Shown here piece by piece: positions 40,818 through 52,033 of a DNA stretch of 64,000 nucleotides. The DNA is from Nevskia sp. GTDB taxonomy: Bacteria; Pseudomonadota; Gammaproteobacteria; Nevskiales; Nevskiaceae. Below the pieces are notes generated by a model, which made no database searches, was not told the DNA's origin, and saw only the letters and a program-made list of their open reading frames with translations. How positions within the stretch are numbered: the first letter of the stretch is position 1; every line of letters begins with the position of its first letter. The stretch is from NCBI GenBank assembly GCA_023229645.1, contig JALNYU010000006.1, positions 1 through 64,000 of the forward strand, given 5' to 3'. Made by a program: the position numbers and the translations under genes.

Positions 40818-41687
40818 TTATCGACTCAACAGCCTTGGATATTTTTTCGTTCGCAATTCTTGCAGCGCTTTGTTAGTCAGCTTCCAAGCGTCACCCTTCA
40901 GGCGCGCGACCAGCTCCGTCCAGACGCGTTCGAATGCCTGTATCGCATCGTCGTCATTGAAACGGACGCCCGCTGGGAGCAACGGCTCGATGTCTTCTGT
41001 CAGGCTGCGCGTGAGCTTTTCCAGCATGCGTTGTTCGGCAACGGCGCGCGTGATGGGCTTGCCTTCGAGCGTCAGGTAATGATCGAAGCAGGCGATGAGC
41101 TTGTCGGGGTCCAGCGCGAGTTGTTCGAGTCCGTGATGTAGATCGAACAGATCGCGGTTCTTGCGCCGCTGCAGCAGCGCCCGCAGCTTGGTGCCGAATA
41201 TTTCTTCCGGCTCGAACGAGTCGATCTCGGTGCTTGTTTGGTACCAGCCGCTGTCCACCGCGAGGGGGTATCGCTTGATGCCCAGGAGATTTTCATGCTC
41301 GCGGGTGTTGATCTCGACCTTGAGTTTCAGCGTCGCCTGCGCATCGGCCTCGGGCGTGAACTTGAACGCTAGATGCATTGAATGCCCTGCCTGCTCACGC
41401 TTGCACGGCCCCAGCCACGACAGCGCGTGGCGAATCGCATCGACAGTCATGCCGATGGGCTCGGCCTGCGTTTGCACGAGGTCGATGTCTTCCGAATAGC
41501 GCAGCGGCTGCTTGAACAGCAGCTTGTTGATAGCCGTGCCGCCGCGGAACGCGATCTTGCCCTTCAGCGCTGGCGCGTTGAACAGGTCGCACAGCGCGCG
41601 GCAGATGATCAGGTCTTGTTCGACCTGCCGCGCATCGGGCCAGGGCGCCTTTGTACTCCAGGCTTGAATGTAGGCACTCGGAATCAA
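40818..41687 (-). CDS. abiEii: AbiEii toxin, nucleotidyltransferase-fold
   Basis: A 289-residue protein with the DNA polymerase beta-like nucleotidyltransferase motifs IAFRGGTAINKLLF and LRYSEDIDLVQT (catalytic acids), then LKVEINTRE (third acid) and RRKNRDLFDLHHGL. This matches the AbiEii/AbiGii toxin family of type IV toxin-antitoxin systems. AbiEii blocks growth reversibly, and related proteins transfer nucleotides to tRNA. Its ATG overlaps the abiEi stop (ATGA). The pair gives abortive infection against phage in known cases. Confidence 0.9.
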   Translation of the reverse strand: MIPSAYIQAWSTKAPWPDARQVEQDLIICRALCDLFNAPALKGKIAFRGGTAINKLLFKQPLRYSEDIDLVQTQAEPIGMTVDAIRHALSWLGPCKREQAGHSMHLAFKFTPEADAQATLKLKVEINTREHENLLGIKRYPLAVDSGWYQTSTEIDSFEPEEIFGTKLRALLQRRKNRDLFDLHHGLEQLALDPDKLIACFDHYLTLEGKPITRAVAEQRMLEKLTRSLTEDIEPLLPAGVRFNDDDAIQAFERVWTELVARLKGDAWKLTNKALQELRTKKYPRLLSR

Positions 41688-42502
41688 TCGTCGATCTCCA
41701 CGGGGTCATTGATGACGAGCTTCCACTTGGCATCTTTCTCGTGAAAATCGGCCAGCGACGCGATTAGAGGTTTGACGGCAGGGTCCAAGCGCTTCATGGA
41801 TTTTGCCCTCTGGGCGAAAGGGGCAAGTGCCTTGGCCTGGCGCTGGTGTCCGGCACGATCGAGGAGATAGCCAAGTCGGCGCACGGAAGAATTTTCATAG
41901 GCGGCGGCCGCTTTCGCGAGGCTACGCGGGTCGGCTCTGGCGCCGATGTCCTTGGCGATCTGGGCAAGCCCGTTGATGCCGGCTGCCTTGTGGAAGTAGC
42001 GGGCGCAGTCGAGCAGCGTCAGTTCGACGCCGGCTACCTTGGCAAATCCGGTGTCGGTTTTCAGTTGATCGAGCCAGTCGGACTGATTGGTCTCGCTGAA
42101 AGCGGCTGCGGCTTGGTAGACGAACTGAAGCCGGTGACGCCCGATCTCGAAATCGCGAAGCTGTTTTGGAGTGATGACCTGGAAGACCATCGCCGCCTGG
42201 TGCGACGACCCGTGGAATGCCGCGGCACGCAACAGCGAAACCCGATAGTCGAGCCCCTGATGCTTCATCAAGGGGTCGATCCAGCGAGCAGGATCAGGGG
42301 CACCGGAGATCCGGTCCTCGGGGCGCAGGATTAGGTAGAACCCGTGGCGCGGATTCGCGAGTCGCTGCTTCTTGATCAGCCGGGTGATGGCTGCATTTAA
42401 AGTCTCGGGCGTAAGGTCGAGTGCGGCCAGTGCCTCTTCGCGCACGAAGCAGGAGCGGCCGCGCGCAAGCAGTTCGTCGAGGTAGAGGTCGAGGGAGGCC
42501 AT
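41684..42502 (-). CDS. abiEi: AbiEi antitoxin, DNA-binding
   Basis: A 272-residue protein. ATG 42502 (MASLDLYLDELL) with GGGGA upstream is chosen; an open frame continues further upstream but without family similarity. The N-terminal winged helix-turn-helix (FVREEALAALDLTPETLNAAI, then LIKKQRLANPRHGFYLIL) is followed by the AbiEi C-terminal domain (YRVSLLRAAAFHGSSHQAAMVFQVITPK). AbiEi represses the operon and counteracts AbiEii. An inverted repeat about ten bases upstream of the start is the likely operator. Confidence 0.88.
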   Translation of the reverse strand: MASLDLYLDELLARGRSCFVREEALAALDLTPETLNAAITRLIKKQRLANPRHGFYLILRPEDRISGAPDPARWIDPLMKHQGLDYRVSLLRAAAFHGSSHQAAMVFQVITPKQLRDFEIGRHRLQFVYQAAAAFSETNQSDWLDQLKTDTGFAKVAGVELTLLDCARYFHKAAGINGLAQIAKDIGARADPRSLAKAAAAYENSSVRRLGYLLDRAGHQRQAKALAPFAQRAKSMKRLDPAVKPLIASLADFHEKDAKWKLVINDPVEIDD

Positions 42503-42510
42503 TCCCCGAT

Positions 42511-42551
42511 CATATGCAAAACATGACAAATAACCAATCTTTTTGCGTATG
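42511..42551. promoter_or_regulatory. Inverted repeat, probable AbiEi operator
   Basis: CATATGCAAAA at 42511-42521 and TTTTGCGTATG at 42541-42551 are inverted copies matching at 10 of 11 positions, 19 bases apart, directly upstream of abiEi. AbiEi proteins are known to bind inverted repeats in their own promoter. Confidence 0.6.
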
Positions 42552-42724
42552 CCTGGGCGGTCGGCAACCATTCCGACCCACATTCTCGCAGTAGAGCATC
42601 CCGGCTTGCGGCCGGCGGGCTCGCGGGCTATGTCCCGCGCCTCATCAAGTCGCCGCCATTCGGTGACGTCTCCGGCCCCCGACCCGACAGGCCAGCTGCC
42701 CGCGCGCTCCGCTTGACACTGAAG

Positions 42725-42746
42725 CCTTGGGCGATTCCGCCCAAGG
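42725..42746. repeat. Perfect 9-bp hairpin
   Basis: CCTTGGGCG-ATTC-CGCCCAAGG. It has no T tract on either side. It lies in the gene-poor strip between abiEi and mutS and may be a stem in the leader of the recombinase-like remnant. Confidence 0.45.
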
Positions 42747-42786
42747 TCACAGGAGCACGACCATATGGTCCGTCGCCGATTCCTCC

Positions 42787-43014
42787 ATGCTAAAGATCCC
42801 GAAGACCACGCAGGAGCGGACGGTTCTGCTACCTCCCCCGGCGCAAGCGACGCTAAAAATCTTGTTGGCGAATGCCGAAGAGCGCGAGCCACTGAATTGG
42901 GTGGTCAAGGTGAACCGCCACGAGTCGCGTATAGACCGCGTTCGGTTGCTGCTGTCGCCCAAGAACCAAGCCTGGCGAAAGGTGGTAAACGACTGGTTCA
43001 TGCCCACTACGTAG
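42787..43014 (+). pseudogene. Possible tyrosine-recombinase fragment
   Basis: The frame begins LKIPKTTQERTVLLPPPAQA, resembling the middle segment of phage-type tyrosine recombinases (PKT...RTVPLPPPA). The rest, up to 75 codons, shows no catalytic Arg-His-x-x-Arg or Tyr. If correct, this is debris of the integrase that brought in the defence island. The likeness is short, so confidence is low. Confidence 0.3.
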
Positions 43015-43302
43015 AACACCAATTGGGCCGGCATTGTTAAACGTGCCCAGGTCAGACATCGCCCCCCTATCAGACCCGGCATACTTACACCTGCTGTAGC
43101 CTCACCGCGCGGCGGAACCTAGCTTTCGTCGTCAATCGAATGGGACACCGCGACTATTCCATACTGGTGAAGATCCATGCTCGCGGCTTGATTCCGAGTC
43201 TCCGAGAGAGCTTGGGGTATCTGGGGGCATGAATAAGCGCGTTCAAATTGTCCAAAATTTACCCCAGATAAAGATGGATTTGTAGATAAATATTTAATTT
43301 AA
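43015..43302. other. Gene-free right edge of the defence island
   Basis: No ORF with a plausible start. It carries a perfect 9-bp inverted repeat (TATCTGGGG at 43218-43226 and CCCCAGATA at 43262-43270) and a GGGGGCAT motif resembling the repeats at the left edge near 35690-35730. The DNA becomes AT-rich from 43235 to 43302, probably the mutS promoter. Confidence 0.4.
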
Positions 43303-45879
<2,577 letters not shown>

Positions 45880-45910
45880 CGCCAGTCGGCGCCTAAACCA
45901 AGCGCCGGGT

Positions 45911-46507
45911 TTACTCGGCGCGGAAATAGCGCGTTGCGGTTAATCGCTCCGAGATCGCAGTTGTTTTGTTATCGCGATAACCCTGCGCGCGCAGTGCTGC
46001 GCGGACGGCGGCATCACCGAACGGGCTCGCCTTACCTTTTTCGTAGATCGCCCAAAGGCCGCGGCACGGCAGCGTGGCGTGCAGAGCAACGACTTGCGCC
46101 AATGCGTCTGGCGTCAGCACCACGGCGATCAGTACCGCCGCCGTGCTCGGATCTTGAGTACGGGCGCCGCCGAGTGCGGCGATCAGCGCGGGTTCGTCCA
46201 GGGCGCCAAGAACCCACGCCGGCTGCGCGGCGCTAATGCCGAGTTTGGCTGCGAGCGTTGGCGGCGGCGTGTTGATTTTCTGCAGCCATTTCGCAGCTTC
46301 GACTGCGCCCAGTTCCAGCGCAATTGATTCTTCGCCGACCTGAAATACGAGCTGCTCGCCGCTGACTCTCAGCTGCGTCAGCGCGACGATCGGATAGCGC
46401 TTTTTCAGCGTCGCACCGCGGACAATCAGCTCAGTCGCTTCGAGCAAGGCTTTCACCGCTTCGCGCTGCGCGCCAACGACGCAAACTGTTTGCGCTTCAC
46501 GTCCCAT
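45911..46507 (-). CDS. DUF3052-like conserved hypothetical protein
   Basis: A 198-residue protein with two parts. The N-terminal ~100 residues show no recognised motif. The C-terminal part, LWAIYEKGKASPFGDAAVRA followed by GYRDNKTTAISERLTATRYF, matches the DUF3052 pattern (W-x-x-Y-x-K-G, then D-x-K-x-x-A-x-S-x-x-x-T-A-x-R-F). Function unknown. It overlaps the following zinc-ribbon gene by 11 bases, so the small minus-strand genes 45911-47208 probably form one operon. Confidence 0.75.
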   Translation of the reverse strand: MGREAQTVCVVGAQREAVKALLEATELIVRGATLKKRYPIVALTQLRVSGEQLVFQVGEESIALELGAVEAAKWLQKINTPPPTLAAKLGISAAQPAWVLGALDEPALIAALGGARTQDPSTAAVLIAVVLTPDALAQVVALHATLPCRGLWAIYEKGKASPFGDAAVRAALRAQGYRDNKTTAISERLTATRYFRAE

Positions 46508-46754
46508 GGTCGGCGCTTACCATCGCAGCACGCACGCGCGGGTGCCGCGCCCAGGCTGGCATCTGCGCCATATAGGCCAGCGTATCGGCCTCGGCTTGGG
46601 CGCGGGTCAGCGCGGAATTTTCGCGCAGCGCCCATTGCACCATGCGTGCGAAGCGCGTCTCGAAGTCTTGCAAGATGCCTTGGTCATCGACGCAATATTG
46701 GCAGTAGGCGCCGCTGTCGATCGCGAGGCCGCAGCTTTCACAGGTGTGGGTCAT
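46497..46754 (-). CDS. Small zinc-ribbon protein
   Basis: An 85-residue protein; ATG 46754 is preferred to an earlier alternative start because MTHTCESCGLAIDSGAYCQYC then opens the protein. Two CxxC pairs (CESC, CQYC) form a zinc ribbon. The rest (FETRFARMVQWALRENSALTRAQAEADTLAYMAQMPAW) is helical. Similar small proteins are found in archaea and bacteria as putative zinc-binding proteins of unknown role. It lies between a MarR regulator and the DUF3052-like gene. Confidence 0.75.
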   Translation of the reverse strand: MTHTCESCGLAIDSGAYCQYCVDDQGILQDFETRFARMVQWALRENSALTRAQAEADTLAYMAQMPAWARHPRVRAAMVSADHGT

Positions 46755-46770
46755 CGGGTGCACCTCAAGG

Positions 46771-47208
46771 TTAAGGATCCAGCGACGGCAGGCCGGCGAG
46801 CAAGGCCCGCAGCCCATCGAGTAATTGTTGCCGCTGTGGCGCGTCCAACTGGTCAGCTGCCACGGCGATACGCGGCCGATCCAGCACGTCTAGCGCGTTG
46901 AGCAAGGCCTGCCGGCCGGCTGGACTCAGCCAAATCAAAACCTGGCGTGCGTCGTCGTCATCGCGTTGACGGGCGAGCAAGCCTTCGGCTTCGAGCGCGG
47001 AGATTTTTGCGCTTAACGTGGAAAGCGCGCGGCCAAAATGACGCGCGAGTTCCGACAAACGACTCGGCCCCACCTGCGCCAGATGTTGCAACAGCGCGGT
47101 GGTCTCGTCCGATAACACCGCGCGGCTGTCATCAACGCGGCGGGCAGCGAGGCGATAGAGCTCGCGGTAGAGCTGACCGAACTGCTGCGCGAATTCATCT
47201 GTGTTCAT
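46771..47208 (-). CDS. MarR-family transcriptional regulator
   Basis: A protein of about 145 residues. ATG 47208 (MNTDEFAQQFGQLYREL) is preferred to GTG 47226. The winged helix-turn-helix runs VGPSRLSELARHFGRALSTLSAKISALEAEGLLARQRD, with the wing DDDARQVLIWLSPAGRQAL, the usual MarR pattern. It likely represses neighbouring genes in response to a small phenolic or oxidant signal; no operator was identified. It is upstream of the zinc-ribbon gene with 16 bases between. Confidence 0.88.
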   Translation of the reverse strand: MNTDEFAQQFGQLYRELYRLAARRVDDSRAVLSDETTALLQHLAQVGPSRLSELARHFGRALSTLSAKISALEAEGLLARQRDDDDARQVLIWLSPAGRQALLNALDVLDRPRIAVAADQLDAPQRQQLLDGLRALLAGLPSLDP

Positions 47209-47316
47209 GCGCAGATTGTCGGCCACAGCGGCGGCTTCGAATAGTCCGAAGGATCACGCACTGCTTTTCAACAACTCGCAGCGGCGTTTTATTCAGGCGC
47301 GATGCCGCGAGCCTGT

Positions 47317-49050
47317 TTAGGACATCGCACGAATCATATTGAGCAATACCACGACCACCGCCGCCAAAATCAGCGCCAGCGATTTCCAGAACAGAACCGG
47401 GTTTCGTTCCAGCAACGGCGCGCGAGTTTGGTTGAGGAAGGCGCGGTTCGGATGGCGCAAGTCGTAGACGAATTCCGATAAGGTGTCGTAGCGTTTCTGC
47501 GGATTGGGGTGCACCGCTTTTTTTAACACGCCGTCCAGCCAAGCGGGAATTTCGCGCTGCTCGTCCAAGGCTGACACATACTGCAGCTGGCGCTGCGCGG
47601 CCTTGGTTCTGATTCTTGCGACCTGCGTTCCGTACGGCAGCCTGCCGGTTAGCATTTGATAGCTGAGCACGCCGAGCGCGAATAAGTCAGATCGCTCCGA
47701 GCCGCCTTCGCCGACAAAATACTCCGGCGCTGTGTATTGAATCGCACCGAGAATTTCTGCGCGCGGCGCCGCGGCGTTATCGATCCAGCCAGCGACGCGT
47801 ACCGAGCCGAAATCGATAATCTTCACCGTACCGGCGCTATCGATCATGATGTTGTCCGGCCGCAGATCCTGGTGCAGCATTTCCAGGCGATGAAACGCCT
47901 GCAAACCGTTGGCGATTTGCGCAACGATGTTGCGGACCGCTTCCAAGTCTGGTTTCGGGTGGTCGATCAGCCACTGCGCCAGGGTTTTACCGTCAATAAA
48001 TTCCATCGCGACGTAGAGAAAATTGCGTTGTCGCGTCGGCGTGCAAGGTTTCAATATGTGGGCGTTGTTGATCCGGCGTGCCACCCATTCTTCGACTAAG
48101 AAGCGGTCGAGATAGGCGCCATCGTTTTGCCGATCAATCGACGGCGTTTTCAGCGCCACGCGCTGGCCGGTTTCGTTATCAATCGCCAAATAGATATGGC
48201 TGCGGCTGCTGCCGTGTAGTTCTCGGAGGATGGTGTAGCCGTCGAATTCCATCCGCGCGTCGAGAATCGGTGGCAGCGCCAAACTGGAACGCTGGCGCTG
48301 AATCTCTTCGTTGTCTTGCCTGGGTAGTGCTTCAATCCGCACGACCTGCATCGTCAGATTATCTGCGCTGCCGGCGTGCATGGCGGCGTCGATTACCGTC
48401 CTTGCTGCTCCGTCGAGATCGTGTTCGTGCGTTCGAATCGCAGCGGCGATTACTGTGGCTTCGACGTGCTCGTAAACGCCGTCCGTCGCCAGCACATAAA
48501 CCTCACCCGGTTCGATAGCGAAGGACTGATAGTCGATCTCCACCTGCGGATTAATCCCGAGCGCACGGCTGAGGTAATGCTGCGCCGACGATAGCGACAC
48601 GCGGTGATCCGTCGTCAGCAATTCCAGAGACAACCCCTGCAAACGGTAGATGCGGGTATCGCCAACGTGAAAAATATGCGCCGTGGTTGACTTGATCACC
48701 AATACGCTCAGCGTACAAGCATAACCGCGGTCTTTCTCGAACCGATACTGACTGCGCTGCGTCTGCGCGTACAACCAAGAATTGATTGCCGTCAGCACCC
48801 GCTGCCCAGAGCGCTTCACGCTCCAAGCATCGGCGGTGCAGTAATAATCTTCGAGCAAGCCGCGCACCGCCGCTGCGCTGGCGACTTGGCTCACGTCACT
48901 GCTGCCAATACCATCGGCAATCGCAACGACGATCCCTTTCGCGCTCAGCTGCGGCTCGCCCGGAATGCAGGCGCCGTGGAAATCTTGATTGACCGCCTTA
49001 CGGCCTTTATCCGAGCCTTGCCCGATCGAAACTCTTAATGCGCTGGACAT
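47317..49050 (-). CDS. Bifunctional PP2C phosphatase / Ser-Thr kinase with C-terminal membrane anchor
   Basis: A 577-residue protein. Residues ~1-245 are a PP2C domain (KGRKAVNQDFHG, VVAIADGIGSS, YVLATDGVYEH). Residues ~265-530 are a protein kinase with the Lys in VALKTPS, an HQD instead of HRD (HQDLRPDNIMI) with the Asn kept, and an intact DFG (KIIDFGSVRV). The C-terminal helix LALILAAVVVVLLNMI anchors it. Such fusions often accompany nitrite or formate channels in proteobacteria, and a FocA/NirC-type gene lies directly upstream with a 60-base gap. It may control that channel; targets are not known. Confidence 0.88.
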   Translation of the reverse strand: MSSALRVSIGQGSDKGRKAVNQDFHGACIPGEPQLSAKGIVVAIADGIGSSDVSQVASAAAVRGLLEDYYCTADAWSVKRSGQRVLTAINSWLYAQTQRSQYRFEKDRGYACTLSVLVIKSTTAHIFHVGDTRIYRLQGLSLELLTTDHRVSLSSAQHYLSRALGINPQVEIDYQSFAIEPGEVYVLATDGVYEHVEATVIAAAIRTHEHDLDGAARTVIDAAMHAGSADNLTMQVVRIEALPRQDNEEIQRQRSSLALPPILDARMEFDGYTILRELHGSSRSHIYLAIDNETGQRVALKTPSIDRQNDGAYLDRFLVEEWVARRINNAHILKPCTPTRQRNFLYVAMEFIDGKTLAQWLIDHPKPDLEAVRNIVAQIANGLQAFHRLEMLHQDLRPDNIMIDSAGTVKIIDFGSVRVAGWIDNAAAPRAEILGAIQYTAPEYFVGEGGSERSDLFALGVLSYQMLTGRLPYGTQVARIRTKAAQRQLQYVSALDEQREIPAWLDGVLKKAVHPNPQKRYDTLSEFVYDLRHPNRAFLNQTRAPLLERNPVLFWKSLALILAAVVVVLLNMIRAMS

Positions 49051-49110
49051 CGTCTGGGCCAAGGCATCTCAGCAGCGTCGAAGGCTGAGATGCCTTCACC
49101 GACAGTTAGA

Positions 49111-49923
49111 TTACGTCAGAACGCGCTTCGGCGCGGTTCGCACATGGGTGGCGTACAGCGTTAAGCCGGTGAACGCGAGCCCGCCGACGAGATTGCCGAG
49201 CACCGTCGGAATTTCGTTCCAGATCAGATAGTCAAGAATCGAGAATTTACCGCCCATGATCAAACCGGACGGAAATAGAAACATATTGACGACGGAATGC
49301 TCGAACGTCATACCGAAGAACAGCATGATCGGCATCCACATCGCGATGACTTTGCCGCTGACCGTCGTTGAAATCATCGCGCCGACCACGCCAGTGGAAA
49401 CCATCCAATTGCACAGCATCGCGCGGATGAATATCGTCAGCATGCCGGCTGCGCCGTATTGCGCGTAGCCCAACGTGCGCTTTTCGCCGATGCCAGCGAT
49501 GATTGTGCCGACTTTATCGGGCTCGGTTGAAAAGCCGAACGTGAAGATGATCGACATCAGCACCGCCACCGTTAACGCACCGAGGAAGTTGCCGATAAAC
49601 ACCAAGCCCCAGTTACGCAAGATGCCGGGGATTGTTACGCCCGGCCGTTTATCGAGCCAGGCCAGCGGCGTTAGTACGAAGACGCCGGTCAGCAAGTCGA
49701 ACCCCAGCAGGTACAGCATCGAAAATCCCACTGGAAATAGAATCGCCCCGATAATCGGATACCCGGTTTGCACCGAAACGGTCACCGCGAATACCGCAGC
49801 GAGCGCCAAAATGGCGCCTGCCATATACGCCCGGATAACAGTATCCCGCGTCGACATATAGATTTTGGATTCGCCCGCATCAACCATTTTGGTCACAAAT
49901 TCCGACGGCACTAGATAAGCCAT
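49111..49923 (-). CDS. Formate/nitrite transporter (FNT) family channel
   Basis: A 270-residue membrane protein. ATG 49923 (MAYLVPSEFVTKMVDAG) has GGGGTAGGT upstream and gives the normal FNT length. Six transmembrane helices are visible. FNT motifs include AGESKIYMSTRDTVIRAYMAGA at the N-terminus, WLDKRPG, and NMFLFPSGLIMG with the helical break; the central His expected in the pore is in FEHSVVNMF. It moves formate or nitrite with protons. Beside the kinase/phosphatase fusion, nitrite is the likelier substrate, but this is inference. Confidence 0.88.
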   Translation of the reverse strand: MAYLVPSEFVTKMVDAGESKIYMSTRDTVIRAYMAGAILALAAVFAVTVSVQTGYPIIGAILFPVGFSMLYLLGFDLLTGVFVLTPLAWLDKRPGVTIPGILRNWGLVFIGNFLGALTVAVLMSIIFTFGFSTEPDKVGTIIAGIGEKRTLGYAQYGAAGMLTIFIRAMLCNWMVSTGVVGAMISTTVSGKVIAMWMPIMLFFGMTFEHSVVNMFLFPSGLIMGGKFSILDYLIWNEIPTVLGNLVGGLAFTGLTLYATHVRTAPKRVLT

Positions 49924-50155
49924 ACCTACCCCCGATAAAGACATGATTAGAATCACAGGCAAAAAAAAGCGCCCATTCCCGCGCCCTCGTAACCGAAGTG
50001 CAGAGAATGGACGCCGTTGTCCATGAATTTAGGCGCGGGCGAAGATCGCCACGCGTTCAATCAAGCCGCCTTTAGCCTGACACCAATTTAAAGCAAAAAT
50101 TGCGCCGTTCTATATGCCGCCAGACGGCTCGGAACGCGCGCAGCGCAAGCACGGA

Positions 50156-50389
50156 CTACATGCCCGCGTTGTGCAGCATGATCTTGACCACGGCGATCAG
50201 GCCCAGTACGAATAAAACGGTCAGCACAATCGCCACGCCGATGAACACCCAGGGCTTGCCGCTGCCGAAATCACGCTCGCGGTTTTTATCGCTTTGCACG
50301 CCAAAAAAGGAGGCGAGCACGCTAAAAATCGCATCGACTACGGTCGGCGCTTTCGGTGCAGGGTTCTTTGCTTCGGTAGGTTCGGCCAT
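50156..50389 (-). CDS. DUF2970 small membrane protein
   Basis: A 77-residue protein starting at ATG 50389 (an overlapping GTG is the alternative). The conserved FSVLASFFGVQSDKNRERDFGSG is followed by one transmembrane helix (WVFIGVAIVLTVLFVLGLIAVV), the full DUF2970 pattern. Function unknown. It lies between an ABC1 kinase gene and the FNT channel gene, all on the minus strand; a GC-rich stretch with an eight-T run at about 49955-49975 may end this transcript. Confidence 0.85.
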   Translation of the reverse strand: MAEPTEAKNPAPKAPTVVDAIFSVLASFFGVQSDKNRERDFGSGKPWVFIGVAIVLTVLFVLGLIAVVKIMLHNAGM

Positions 50390-50446
50390 CACGGGTCTCA
50401 GAAATCGTTGTAACGGATTGAATAGGTAAAAATGCCACTGCGCCGC

Positions 50447-51844
50447 TTATTCCGGCGGCAAGCCCAGCGCCGCGAGCAGCGCGGGCCGTGCATTCAACTC
50501 AACATCCAGCGTCGCCAGCATGATGAAGACTCCGGCCAAACGCCGGTGCAGGAACACGATCTCCGGCGGCGGCACGCGGAAGTAAGTCGATAACGCATTC
50601 CGTGCCGCGACATTCGCCACCCGCATCGGCAGCTGGCTTGCGCCCCAGCGATATTCGCCGCGGCGGGTGTGCAACTCCGCCGGGACGCGCGGATCGTCCG
50701 CTTTGGCGAAGGGCTCCACAATCAGCTCACACATTTGCGCGAACGCCGCCAGCACCGGCGCCGGAAACTGCGGTTGCATCAGGCCGATGTCCACCGCCCC
50801 GCGCAGCACCTCGGCGTGATCACGGTGCACGGCGCCGGAAACGATTTGCGAATACGAGCGAATGAAACTGCGCTCAAAATGGCGCATCGCGCCGAAATCG
50901 AGCAAGACGATGCGATCGGTGCCGGCCCGGCTGCCGATGCGGAACCGGTAGTTGCCGAAATTCGGGTCGGTTTGCAGCAGACCCCAGTCGAAAAACTCGG
51001 TTGCGAACAATTCAAAAAACGCGGCGCCGAGGCGGTTGCGCCGGGTTTGAGATAAACCTTGCACGGCCAGATCGCGCACCGCCACGCCGGCTTCGTAGGT
51101 CATCGTCAACACGCGGTCCGATGAATACTCCGGCAACACCTGTGGCACGACAAAGCGCGGATCGTGCGCCAACCGCTGCCGGAAGTCCTCGGTATAGCGG
51201 GCCTCGGCGACGTAATCCACTTCCCGCCGCAGCATGTCGCGAACTTCCGCGAACGACGGTGCCAGGTTCAGTTCCTTCGGCACCAACCGTGTCATCGCCA
51301 GCAGGCGTGACAGCGTGCTGATATCGCTATCGATCGAATCAGAAACGCCGGGATACTGAATTTTCACCACCAGCGGCTGGCCATCAGTCTTGCGCACCGC
51401 GTAGTGCGCCTGCCCGAGTGAGGCGGCGGCGATCGGCACCGGATCGACCTCCAACTCCGCTAAACGCTTGCGGCCGATACTTTTCTCCAACGCCGGTCCC
51501 ACCACACGCCAGTCTACCGGCGGCGTGTCGTCCTGCAGATCAGCCAGCACCTCTACCGCTTCCTCCGGCAGGAAATATTGGCCGAACAAAGACAGCATCT
51601 GGCCGGCTTTCATGACGCTGCCTTTCAGCCGGCCCAGCTCGTCGGCCAAGATCGTCGCCTGCTTGCGATAGAACCCGCGATCCGCCTCGGTACGGTCGAC
51701 CTCGCCGCGGAAGATATTCATGATTGAATGCGCGACGATCTTCGTGCCGGCGCCCAAGCCGAGCTTGGTCAGCGCGATATTGCGCTCCAGCGGCCGCGTT
51801 TTGAGCGATCCCATGCTGGGCTTTTTTGAATGATCCGAACTCAT
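50447..51844 (-). CDS. ABC1/UbiB-family atypical kinase
   Basis: A 465-residue protein; ATG 51844 (MSSDHSKKPSM) is preferred to the longer frame. ABC1 motifs: the KxGQ-type KAGQMLSLFGQYFLP near residue 95, AAASLGQAHYAV, the catalytic-type lysine region VVKIQYPGV, EVDYVAEARYTEDFRQ, and LLQTDPNFGNYRF with LLDFGAMR as the metal-binding Asp. Family members (UbiB, ADCK) support ubiquinone synthesis or lipid homeostasis. No C-terminal membrane helices like those of UbiB are seen, so it is likely a UbiB paralogue rather than UbiB itself. Confidence 0.88.
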   Translation of the reverse strand: MSSDHSKKPSMGSLKTRPLERNIALTKLGLGAGTKIVAHSIMNIFRGEVDRTEADRGFYRKQATILADELGRLKGSVMKAGQMLSLFGQYFLPEEAVEVLADLQDDTPPVDWRVVGPALEKSIGRKRLAELEVDPVPIAAASLGQAHYAVRKTDGQPLVVKIQYPGVSDSIDSDISTLSRLLAMTRLVPKELNLAPSFAEVRDMLRREVDYVAEARYTEDFRQRLAHDPRFVVPQVLPEYSSDRVLTMTYEAGVAVRDLAVQGLSQTRRNRLGAAFFELFATEFFDWGLLQTDPNFGNYRFRIGSRAGTDRIVLLDFGAMRHFERSFIRSYSQIVSGAVHRDHAEVLRGAVDIGLMQPQFPAPVLAAFAQMCELIVEPFAKADDPRVPAELHTRRGEYRWGASQLPMRVANVAARNALSTYFRVPPPEIVFLHRRLAGVFIMLATLDVELNARPALLAALGLPPE

Positions 51845-52033
51845 TTTTATTGCGAAATGAATAACATGCGCGCGCGCCACCGCACCGGAACCACAGGCCT
51901 GCGCGGCGCAGCGTAACGCAAAACCGTGCGCCGCTCGGCAGAACGAACGCGCTGGGAGGGCCGATGATTGGAGCCAGCGCGGCGTCCAGCTAATCTACCG
52001 CGTATTCGTTAAAACAATTTTTGGAGGAACTGC

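Noticed and set aside
48425..48450. tRNA-like GTTCGAATC loop
   Set aside because: It lies inside the phosphatase-kinase gene and no acceptor stem or cloverleaf could be formed around it.
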